A DNA stretch of 19,975 nucleotides from an uncultured Alphaproteobacteria bacterium (GTDB lineage: Bacteria; Pseudomonadota; Alphaproteobacteria; Caulobacterales; Caulobacteraceae): contig CAIYSH010000005.1 in NCBI GenBank assembly GCA_903928755.1, forward strand, positions 1 to 19,975, given 5' to 3'. Position numbers and translations under genes: made by a program. Each line of letters starts with the position of its first letter. Position 1 is the stretch's first letter. The notes below the pieces were generated by a model. The model was given only the letters and a program-made list of their open reading frames with translations, did not search any database and was not told the origin of the DNA. Positions 6,159 to 13,351 of this stretch are shown piece after piece.

Positions 6159-7363
6159 GGAGTCAGCTTGGCCTGACGTGATGGCAGGGCGACAGGCCTG
6201 GGTTCAGCCTGTCCCGGCCCGCCCAGGCTTGCAACGACATCGGGGTTGGCGGCTTCCAGGGCCCCGGCCTTGGGCAGGCGGAGATTGAGCACGGGGCCGT
6301 CTTTCAGCCAGAGCTTCACCGGGGCTGAAACCCCTCCGGCCTGGGTCACACCATCCCACATGACGGGCGGCAGGGTGCCCCCCAGCGCCTTGGCGAGTTC
6401 CGGACCACCGGCAAGGTCCGGGGCCCATCCATTGCGGCCATAGCTGTTGTCCCGGATGACCATGTCCCGGGGCAGGGGATTATAGGTCCTGTCGTCGAAA
6501 TCCTGGACATAGGCGATGACCATGACTCCGGTGGTCTGATTGCCGCTGATGGCATTTTCGAAGACGTGGACATCGCGGTTTGCCATCAGCATGACCCCGG
6601 TTCCGGTCGGGACGCCGGCGACAATATTCCCCTTGGGCGCGAAATTTGGCGTGTCATTATCGACAATCCTGTTGCGGAAGACCCGGGTCGAATGCCCGCC
6701 CATCTGCGGCAGGTTCGGCAGGTCGAAAACGAGAATGCCACCGGCATTGTGCGTGGAGACATTGTCGTAGACGTCAGCATTCATCGAGTTCTCGATCTCG
6801 ATCCCGGCGACGTTGAATTCTGCCTTGCTGTTGCGGACGATGATGTTCCTTGACTGGCCGACATAGATGCCGGCGTCCGAGGCTCCCCGCACGGTGACAT
6901 GGTCGATCAGGACATTGGTCGAGGCGACCGGATAGACACCATAGGCACCGTTGCTGGCCTTTGGCCCGCCGGTCCACTCGACCGTCAGGCTCAGAAAGCT
7001 GATCTGGTCCACGCCCTTGGATTTGATACCGTCGCCCCTGGAGTCCTGGACCGTGAGGTCGCGGACCGTGACCTTGTCCGATGTGATGAGCAGGCCTTCA
7101 CCTGCCCCCTTCTGGCCTGCGAAGGAGAGGATCGTCCTGCCCTCTCCCGCGCCACGGACCGTGACGTCGGAAATATCAAGGGACAGACCGTCGCTCAGGT
7201 CGAATCGCCCGGCTCCCAGGGCCACGACATCGCCGGGTCTGGCATCCAGCAGGGCGGTCTGCACGCGTTCCTGAGCATCGGCTCCGGCCGGAACATCCAG
7301 GGTTCTGGCCTGGGCGGCGGCGGCGATCAGCATGGCGGCCAATGTCAGGGGCAGGGATTTCAT
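6155..7363 (-). CDS. Secreted parallel beta-helix repeat protein (TIGR03805-like)
   Basis: A 402-residue exported protein with signal peptide 1-19 (MKSLPLTLAAMLIAAAAQAR), followed by a right-handed parallel beta-helix built of repeating turns such as VTVRDLTVQDSRGDGIKSK, VLIDHVTVRGASDAGIYVG and NIIVRNSKAEFNVAGIEIEN. The conserved GTGVMLMANRDVHVFENAI block follows. The fold is that of NosD/pectate-lyase-like carbohydrate-binding or lyase proteins, but no lyase active site was identified. The ATG at 7363 has GAGGA 8 bases upstream and starts the signal peptide; the frame runs further upstream to 7459 without sensible sequence. It overlaps the diheme cytochrome start by 4 bp. The pairing with an SO2930-type cytochrome identifies the family. 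Function unknown: a periplasmic or surface partner of the cytochrome is an inference. Confidence 0.88.
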   Translation of the reverse strand: MKSLPLTLAAMLIAAAAQARTLDVPAGADAQERVQTALLDARPGDVVALGAGRFDLSDGLSLDISDVTVRGAGEGRTILSFAGQKGAGEGLLITSDKVTVRDLTVQDSRGDGIKSKGVDQISFLSLTVEWTGGPKASNGAYGVYPVASTNVLIDHVTVRGASDAGIYVGQSRNIIVRNSKAEFNVAGIEIENSMNADVYDNVSTHNAGGILVFDLPNLPQMGGHSTRVFRNRIVDNDTPNFAPKGNIVAGVPTGTGVMLMANRDVHVFENAISGNQTTGVMVIAYVQDFDDRTYNPLPRDMVIRDNSYGRNGWAPDLAGGPELAKALGGTLPPVMWDGVTQAGGVSAPVKLWLKDGPVLNLRLPKAGALEAANPDVVASLGGPGQAEPRPVALPSRQAKLTP

Positions 7364-7457
7364 GGCGTCCTCCTCAGGGCGATTTGCGCGACCTATGCGG
7401 ACCAGATTGATCGTGTTACCGCGCGGAACGCAATCCTCTGTCTGCGGATCCATCGCC

Positions 7458-8864
7458 ATGTCCGATAATCTCTATGAACTGCTGTCATCACGTTTTCCCG
7501 ATGACCCCGAGAGCCCGTGTTTCAAGCTCATGGATGGCGGGACGGTGACCTATGGCCAGCTGACGGACAGGGTCGGAACCCTTGCCGGGTTCCTGGTCGC
7601 ACAAGGGGTCCTGCCCGGGGACAGGGTCGCGCTGCAGGTGGAAAAATCCCCTGAGGCCGTGATGATCTACCTGGCCACCTTGATGGCCGGTGCGGTCTTC
7701 CTGCCCCTCAACAGCGCCTATACGGCCAGCGAGGTTGACTACTTCCTCAAGGATGCCGAGCCCAGGATTTTCATCCAGGACGCGCCCGGATTCGTCCGGG
7801 ACGCCGGGCGCGCGCCACCCCTCGCACAGGCCGTGCCGCGGAATGCTGCGGACCTGGCCTCCATCATCTACACCAGCGGCACCACGGGCCGGTCCAAGGG
7901 GGCCATGCTGACCCATGGCAACCTGGCGTCAAATGCCCTGGCCCTGCACCAGGCCTGGGGCTTCAGCGCCAGGGATGTGCTGCTGCATGCCCTGCCGATC
8001 TTTCATGTCCACGGCCTTTTTGTCGCCCTGCACTGTGCCTTCCTGTCGGGTGCGCCGATGATCTGGTTGCCGAAATTCGACGACGCCCAGGTTTTGAGCG
8101 GCCTGGCCGGGGCCACCGTCATGATGGGGGTGCCAACCTTCTATACGCGCCTGCTGGCCAATCCCGCCTTCACCCGGGACCGGGCGGCGCACATGCGGCT
8201 GTTTGTCTGCGGGTCGGCCCCCCTGCTGCCCTCGACCTTTGCCGAATTCCAGACGCGCACCGGACACACCATTCTGGAGCGCTACGGCATGAGCGAGGCC
8301 GTGATCATCACCACCAACCCGCTGGAGGGTGAGCGTCTGGCCGGCAGTGTCGGCTATCCCCTGCCCGGGGTGGACCTGCGGATCGGTGGTGGGGCGGAGA
8401 CCGGGGTCATCGAGATCAAGGGACCCAGCGTGTTCTCGGCCTATTGGCGCATGCCGGAAAAGACTGCGGAAGAGTTCACCGCCGATGGCTACTTCATCAC
8501 GGGCGATGTGGGGCGGCGCGATCCGGACGGACGGGTCTGGATCTCCGGGCGGGCGAAGGACCTGATCATCTCGGGGGGCTTCAATGTCTATCCCAAGGAG
8601 ATCGAGCTGATCCTTGATGAGATGGATGGGGTCACGGAATCGGCGGTGATCGGCCTGCCGCATCCTGATTTTGGCGAAGCGGTCTGTGCCGTGGTGATCG
8701 GTACGGGGGATGAGGCGGCCATGATTGCCGCCTGCCGGACCCGGCTGGCCGCCTTCAAGGCCCCCAAGCGGATCTATTTCGTTGAGGATCTGCCGCGCAA
8801 TGCCATGGGCAAGGTTCAGAAGAACCTGTTGAGGCAGCGTTATGCGGACGCTTTCCTCCGCTAG
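7458..8864 (+). CDS. Acyl-CoA synthetase, malonyl-CoA synthetase (MatB)-like
   Basis: A 468-residue adenylate-forming enzyme that would activate a carboxylate with ATP and CoA. Motifs in order: P-loop YTSGTTGRSKG (138-148), LPIFHVHGLFVALH (179-192), FVCGSAPLLPS (249-259), ERYGMSE (274-280), ITGD (347-350), SGGFNVYPKEIE (372-383) and the C-terminal lysine PRNAMGKVQK (Lys452). CGSAPLLP, ERYGMSE, NPLEGERLAGSVGYPLPGVD and YWRMPEKTAEEF closely follow MatB malonyl/methylmalonyl-CoA synthetases. It is shorter than typical MatB (about 500 residues); the shortening lies between LKDAEPRIF and the P-loop (residues 98-137). The ATG at 7458 begins conserved sequence; the ribosome-binding site is weak. No malonyl-CoA decarboxylase gene is nearby, so the actual substrate could be another short or medium acid. 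It shares the CTAG stop with the convergent dehydrogenase. Confidence 0.85.
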   Translation: MSDNLYELLSSRFPDDPESPCFKLMDGGTVTYGQLTDRVGTLAGFLVAQGVLPGDRVALQVEKSPEAVMIYLATLMAGAVFLPLNSAYTASEVDYFLKDAEPRIFIQDAPGFVRDAGRAPPLAQAVPRNAADLASIIYTSGTTGRSKGAMLTHGNLASNALALHQAWGFSARDVLLHALPIFHVHGLFVALHCAFLSGAPMIWLPKFDDAQVLSGLAGATVMMGVPTFYTRLLANPAFTRDRAAHMRLFVCGSAPLLPSTFAEFQTRTGHTILERYGMSEAVIITTNPLEGERLAGSVGYPLPGVDLRIGGGAETGVIEIKGPSVFSAYWRMPEKTAEEFTADGYFITGDVGRRDPDGRVWISGRAKDLIISGGFNVYPKEIELILDEMDGVTESAVIGLPHPDFGEAVCAVVIGTGDEAAMIAACRTRLAAFKAPKRIYFVEDLPRNAMGKVQKNLLRQRYADAFLR

Positions 8865-10069
8865 GTCCCATGACTGGTCGTATCCGGCAGGCCCAGAATG
8901 CGCTTGGAAATGATGTTGTTCTGAACTTCTGAGGATCCACCTGCGATGGTTGAGGATTTGATCCGCAGCCAGATGCGCTGGGCTTCGCGCTCTTCGGGGG
9001 TGTAGTCGCCTTCCCAGCCAAGGCCGCGATTGCCCATGACCTCGATCATCATTTCACAGTGGTCCGTCGAGATCTTCGAATTGGCATTCTTCATGATGGA
9101 GGTGGCGGCGGTCGGGCCATTGCCGCTGCGGGCCTCGGCGGCCACACGCTGGAGGGTCAGGGCGAAGGCTTTGGCGTCCATGTCATGGTGGACCAATCGG
9201 GTCCGGAAGTCGGAGTCGGCCAGTCGGTTGTCCTCATCGACCCCGATATAGTGTCTGGCGGCCTTGCGCAGGTCGGCGGGATCAAAGCGCAGCCGGCCAT
9301 CGCCCCCGCCCGAGAGGCCATTGCGTTCATGCTGGAGCAGGCGCTTGCCCACCGTCCAGCCTCCGTTCAGGGGGCCGACCAGATTTTCCTTGGGCACCTT
9401 CACGTCCGTGAAAAAGGTCTCGCAGAAGGGCGAACTGCCGGAAATCAGCAGGATGGGCCGGGTCTCTACGCCAGGGGTCCGCATGTCGATGAGCAGGAAA
9501 CTGATGCCTTCGTGCTTGCGGGTGGTATCGGTGCGGGTCAGGCAGAAACACCAGTCGGCGTATTGCGCACCTGACGTCCAGATCTTCTGGCCATTGACCA
9601 GATAGTGGTCGCCCTTGTCCTCGGCGCGGGTCTGCAGGCTGGCGAGGTCGGAGCCGGCACCGGGCTCGGAATAGCCCTGACACCAGCGCAGTTCGCCGCG
9701 CACGATCGGCGGTATGTGGGTCTGCTTCTGGAGCTCGGTTCCATATTCCAGCAGGGTCGGACCGAACATCATGACCCCCATGCCGCCAATGGGGTTCCAG
9801 GCCCCGATGGCCCGCATTTCGGCCTGCAGCACCCGGGTCTCCGCCGGGGTCAGGCCGCCGCCGCCATAAGCCCTGGGCCAGGTCGGTGTGCCCCAGCCCT
9901 TGGCACCCATGGCCTCTTTCCAGATCCGGTAATCACCTTCCAGCGGGACCGGTGCCTCGGAGGCTGCGATGTCATTCCGGTTCTTGAGGGATGGGGGGAA
10001 ACTGGCCTCCAGCCAGGCACGGGCTTCAGCGCGAAAGGCGTTGAGTTCAGTGGCTCCGAAATCGGCCAT
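8861..10069 (-). CDS. Acyl-CoA dehydrogenase family flavoprotein
   Basis: A 402-residue FAD enzyme of the acyl-CoA dehydrogenase superfamily, expected to introduce an alpha,beta double bond into an acyl-CoA. Signatures: CQGYSEPGAGSDLASLQT (130-147) and VNGQKIWTSGAQYADW (158-173), the beta-domain FAD-binding motifs; SSPFCETFFTDVKVP (212-226); and the C-terminal TIAGGSSEVQNNIISKRILG (374-393). The short- and medium-chain enzymes have a catalytic Glu in a YEGT motif here; this protein has Ala-Gly-Gly-Ser, as in large-subunit/steroid-type members, so the base must come from elsewhere or the protein may work with a partner. GAGGAG lies just upstream of the ATG at 10069. It overlaps the synthetase stop by 4 bp and diverges from the ornithine-cyclodeaminase-like gene. 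Confidence 0.9.
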   Translation of the reverse strand: MADFGATELNAFRAEARAWLEASFPPSLKNRNDIAASEAPVPLEGDYRIWKEAMGAKGWGTPTWPRAYGGGGLTPAETRVLQAEMRAIGAWNPIGGMGVMMFGPTLLEYGTELQKQTHIPPIVRGELRWCQGYSEPGAGSDLASLQTRAEDKGDHYLVNGQKIWTSGAQYADWCFCLTRTDTTRKHEGISFLLIDMRTPGVETRPILLISGSSPFCETFFTDVKVPKENLVGPLNGGWTVGKRLLQHERNGLSGGGDGRLRFDPADLRKAARHYIGVDEDNRLADSDFRTRLVHHDMDAKAFALTLQRVAAEARSGNGPTAATSIMKNANSKISTDHCEMMIEVMGNRGLGWEGDYTPEEREAQRIWLRIKSSTIAGGSSEVQNNIISKRILGLPDTTSHGT

Positions 10070-10160
10070 GGTCGTCCCTCCTCAGGCCCGGCTTGTGTCT
10101 GTGCCAGGCTCAAGGGATATGAGAGAACCGGCCGGGGCACATGTCAACGTGGAGGGCGTG

Positions 10161-11102
10161 ATGATTTTCCTTGATCGTGAGGATGTGGCGCGGGGCCTGA
10201 CCTATGAACTGGCCATCGAAGTGGTCCGGCAGGCCATGCAGGATTTCTCCGAAGGCATGACCCGTCAGCACCTTCGCTCCATCCTGCCCCTCGGCGGGGA
10301 CCGTGCCTTCGGCATCATGCCGGGCGCACTTGGGGAAGGGCGCGCCTTCGGTGCCAAACTGATCAGTGTCTATCCCGGCAATTTCGCCAGGGGGATCCAG
10401 TCCCATCAGGGGTTCGTCCTGCTGTTTGATCCCGAGACCGGTGCCCCCGTCTGTCTGGCGCATGCCGGCGAGGTGACGGCGATCCGTACTGCCGCGGCCA
10501 GTGCTGTGGCGACGGACAGTCTTGCGCGGCCTGACGCGTCGCGCCTGCTGGTCATGGGCTATGGCGAACAGGCCCAGACCCATATCCGGGCCATCTCAAG
10601 GATCCGCAGTCTGGACCTTGTGGAAGTCTGGGGGCGGTCCCTGGAAAGGGCAGCAGACTTTGCCAGCAGGATGGCCGGGGAGACCGGACTCAACATCGTG
10701 CCGGTGGGCGATGCCGAAGCCGCTGTGGCAAGGGCCGACATCATCTGCACGGTCTCGGCAGCAGAGACGCCGATCCTGCTGGGCAGATGGGTGACGCCCG
10801 GCACCCATATCAATCTTGTGGGCTCAAGTCGCGCCGGGCCCGTGGAGGTGGACAGCGACCTTGTGGTCGCCAGCCGGTTCATCGCTGACAGCCGGGAAGG
10901 GGTTCTGGCCCAGGGCGCGGAGTTTCTGGTGGCCCGGGCGGCAGGACTTGTGGACGATGACCATGTGGTCGGCGAGATCGGGCAGGTGCTCAATGGGTCC
11001 CTGGAGGGGCGGCAGTCGGTCGCCCAGATCACGGTCTACAAGTCACTCGGTCATATCGTTCAGGATCTGGCCAGCGTTCAGGCCCTCATGGCGGGTCGCT
11101 GA
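10161..11102 (+). CDS. Ornithine cyclodeaminase / mu-crystallin family protein
   Basis: A 313-residue NAD(P)-dependent protein of the ornithine cyclodeaminase/mu-crystallin/ketimine reductase family. Visible features: substrate-side Lys66 (FGAKLISVYPGN), Arg109-Thr110 (AIRTAAASAVAT), the Rossmann glycine motif VMGYGEQAQTHIRA (131-144) and the C-terminal VYKSLGHIVQDLASVQ (292-307). The catalytic aspartate of true ornithine cyclodeaminase sits in a GAD-type motif after the Rossmann fold; here the sequence is VGSSRAGPVEVD (220-231), with Ser in that place. A reductase, dehydrogenase or other ketimine role is therefore more likely than ornithine deamination. The ATG at 10161 follows GGAGGG (10151-10156) by 4 bases and gives the normal family length; the frame opens earlier without conserved sequence. 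The 3' end overlaps glcF by 17 bp. Confidence 0.87.
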   Translation: MIFLDREDVARGLTYELAIEVVRQAMQDFSEGMTRQHLRSILPLGGDRAFGIMPGALGEGRAFGAKLISVYPGNFARGIQSHQGFVLLFDPETGAPVCLAHAGEVTAIRTAAASAVATDSLARPDASRLLVMGYGEQAQTHIRAISRIRSLDLVEVWGRSLERAADFASRMAGETGLNIVPVGDAEAAVARADIICTVSAAETPILLGRWVTPGTHINLVGSSRAGPVEVDSDLVVASRFIADSREGVLAQGAEFLVARAAGLVDDDHVVGEIGQVLNGSLEGRQSVAQITVYKSLGHIVQDLASVQALMAGR

Positions 11103-12309
11103 GCACCGCCTCGACGGCTTCCATCCAGTGGCGGACCGGCGCGGCGTCGCTGTCGACCATGTGCATCCAGCAGCCGATATTGGCCGTGTAGATCGCTGCC
11201 GGCCCTGACGCATTCAGGGCCGCGAGCTTGTTGGCCTTGAGGGTATTGGCGGTCTCGGTGTGCAGGATGGCGTAGGCGCCTGCCGATCCGCAGCACAGGT
11301 GATTGTCGGCAACGGGTTGAGGTTCATAGCCCAGACGACTGAGAAGGCTCGCAATTCTTCCGCTCAGCTTGAGTCCGTGCTGCAGGGTGCAGGGTTCATG
11401 CACGGCAATCCGCGGGGCCGCCGGATTACGCGCCAGGGACAGGTCGGCGGTCTCAACGACCTCGACCGGATCCCGGGTCAGGGCCGCCACGCGACGGGCT
11501 AGGGGCAGATAGTCCGGATCATCCCTGAAGAGGTCGGGATAGTCCTTGATGAAGGCGGCGCATCCGCTGGAATTGACGATCAGGGCTTCGGCCCCCTGGT
11601 CAATCAGGGGCATCCAGGCATCCAGATTGGCGCGGGCCTGGGCCCGGGCGGCCGCCGCGGCATCCAGATGGAAGCTCACGGCGCCGCAACAGGCGGCCTT
11701 GGGGGCTTCCAGCAGACGGATCCCGATCCGGTCAAAGACCCGGGCGGTTGACCTGTTGAAATGGGCGGCAGCCGCCGATTGGACGCAACCTTCCAGCATC
11801 AGCATGGTTCTGGAATGCCGACCGGTGGGTTTGGGTCCAGCTTCGATCCGGGGTGGAATCCTGGACTGCAGGGTCCGTGGCAGGATGGGGCGGACTGTCC
11901 GGCCCAGGGCCAGCAGAACAGAAAACAGCCGTGGTGAAATCGTCAGTCTTCGAAGGCCCTCCCGGAACAGCCGCTCTGTCCAGGGCCGAGGCACCGCCTC
12001 AGCGACCGCCGCGCGGCCCACATCCAGCAGCCGGTGGTATTCCACCCCTGAGGGGCAGGTGGTTTCGCAGGCCCGGCAAGACAGGCAGGAGTCCAGATGA
12101 TCCAGGGTCAGGCGGGTCGGCCTGACCCCCTCCAGGGCCTGCTTCATCAGATAGATCCGGCCCCGGGGGCCTTCCAGCTCATCGCCGGTCAGCTGATAGG
12201 TCGGACAGGTGGCATTGCACATGCCGCAGTGAACGCAGGCACGCAGGGCCTTTGCGGCGACGGCGCCCGCTTCGGTCCCGGCCAGAGGTCCAGCTATCGA
12301 GGTGCGCAT
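11086..12309 (-). CDS. glcF: Glycolate oxidase iron-sulfur subunit GlcF
   Basis: A 407-residue iron-sulfur subunit that passes electrons from the GlcD/GlcE flavoprotein toward the quinone pool. Two [4Fe-4S] clusters: CVHCGMCNATCP (Cys25, 28, 31, 35) and CLSCRACETTCP (Cys75, 78, 81, 85). Two CCG (heterodisulfide-reductase-like) domains follow, each with its CCG motif (KAACCGAVSFH and NHLCCGSAGAY). The length matches the family (about 400). The ATG at 12309 lies 1 bp after the glcE stop and has AAGGGC upstream; the frame runs 14 residues further up inside glcE. It is the last gene of glcDEF and overlaps the convergent downstream gene by 17 bp, with no terminator visible. Confidence 0.95.
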   Translation of the reverse strand: MRTSIAGPLAGTEAGAVAAKALRACVHCGMCNATCPTYQLTGDELEGPRGRIYLMKQALEGVRPTRLTLDHLDSCLSCRACETTCPSGVEYHRLLDVGRAAVAEAVPRPWTERLFREGLRRLTISPRLFSVLLALGRTVRPILPRTLQSRIPPRIEAGPKPTGRHSRTMLMLEGCVQSAAAAHFNRSTARVFDRIGIRLLEAPKAACCGAVSFHLDAAAAARAQARANLDAWMPLIDQGAEALIVNSSGCAAFIKDYPDLFRDDPDYLPLARRVAALTRDPVEVVETADLSLARNPAAPRIAVHEPCTLQHGLKLSGRIASLLSRLGYEPQPVADNHLCCGSAGAYAILHTETANTLKANKLAALNASGPAAIYTANIGCWMHMVDSDAAPVRHWMEAVEAVLSDPP

Positions 12310-12310
12310 G

Positions 12311-13351
12311 TCAAAGCCCTTCGTAGAGTCGGCCAGGGTTGAGGATGCCATGGGGGTCCATGGCCGCCTTCAGCCGTTTGTGCAGATCCAGGACCGCAGG
12401 TGCGAGGGGCTGAAAGACCTTGTCGCGGCTTCCCCGGAACAGGGTTGCGTGGCCGCCAAGGTCCGCGGCAGCGTCCCACAGATCCGGTGCGTCGGCCGCC
12501 TGTCTGACCCAGCGCACGCCACCTGCCCAGTCCCAGACGGGACCCCAGTCCTCAGGTGCTGTGCGGGTCTGGGCCATTGAAATACGCCAGAGGCAATCCC
12601 CCTCTGACAGGGCCGGATGGGTCAGGTTGCCCAGGTTTCCCCAGACATCGAGATGCTCCGGCTCACCGCCCAGTTCCCGGGCTGTGCTGCTGACGGCCGC
12701 ATCGCCGCCTGACAGTCGCAGGTGCAGTTGCGCGCCATCATGAAAGGCTCCCGACACGGGCAAGGGACGGCGCATGAGATCAATGACCTTCAGCCGCGCG
12801 GTTTCGGAGTCGAGGTCGAAGGCCAGGGCCAGCTCCAACCGGGGGCGCGGCGTGACCCGCAGGGATATGTCGAGGATCAGGCCCAGTCCGCCCTGGGCTC
12901 CGGCCATCAACCGGAAGGCATCAAACCCCGCAACATTCTTGAAGACCGTACCGCCGAAGTGCAGGGCCTGACCGCGGCCATCGAGGATGCGGGCCCCCAG
13001 GACGAAGTCCCGCAGGGCGCCCGCGAAGGGCCGGCGGGGGCCAGACAGACCTGTGGCCACAGCGCCGCCGAGGGTCGCCGCAGGGCCGAATTTCGGGGGT
13101 TCGAAGGCCAGCATCTGCTGGTTTTCCATCAGGACCGCTTCGATCTCGGACAGCCGTGTCCCGGCCCGGGCGGTGATCACCAGTTCGCTGGGGTCATAGT
13201 CGATGATGCCCTTGTGTCCGGCGATGGAGAGGGTCTTGCCTTCCACAGGCCGTCCGTAGAACTCATGGGTTCCGCCACCCACCAGCCGCAGCGGGCGATG
13301 GGTTGCAGCAGCTGCCTGGACAGCTTCGGTCAGGGCTGGGGTCTGATCCAC
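12311..13351 (-). CDS. glcE: Glycolate oxidase FAD-binding subunit GlcE
   Basis: A 346-residue PCMH-type FAD-binding subunit of glycolate oxidase. The FAD-binding core is visible as PLRLVGGGTHEFYG (20-33), AGTRLSEIEAVL (63-74), FGPAATLGGAVATGLSGPRR (87-106) and GGTVFKNVAGFDAFRLMAGA (128-147); the shorter C-terminal half fits GlcE rather than GlcD. It starts with GTG at 13351, immediately after the TAG of glcD (TAGGTG), so translation is coupled. It sits between glcD and glcF in the usual order and is needed for glycolate oxidation to glyoxylate in characterised bacteria. Confidence 0.94.
   Translation of the reverse strand: MDQTPALTEAVQAAAATHRPLRLVGGGTHEFYGRPVEGKTLSIAGHKGIIDYDPSELVITARAGTRLSEIEAVLMENQQMLAFEPPKFGPAATLGGAVATGLSGPRRPFAGALRDFVLGARILDGRGQALHFGGTVFKNVAGFDAFRLMAGAQGGLGLILDISLRVTPRPRLELALAFDLDSETARLKVIDLMRRPLPVSGAFHDGAQLHLRLSGGDAAVSSTARELGGEPEHLDVWGNLGNLTHPALSEGDCLWRISMAQTRTAPEDWGPVWDWAGGVRWVRQAADAPDLWDAAADLGGHATLFRGSRDKVFQPLAPAVLDLHKRLKAAMDPHGILNPGRLYEGL

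Noticed and set aside
6899..7468. A 189-codon plus-strand frame opposite the beta-helix gene
   Set aside because: It mirrors the repetitive beta-helix codons and has no start signal or domain.
10128..10135. CCGGCCGG palindrome upstream of the ornithine-cyclodeaminase-like gene
   Set aside because: An 8-bp GC palindrome is expected often in DNA of this composition, and nothing else supports a site.
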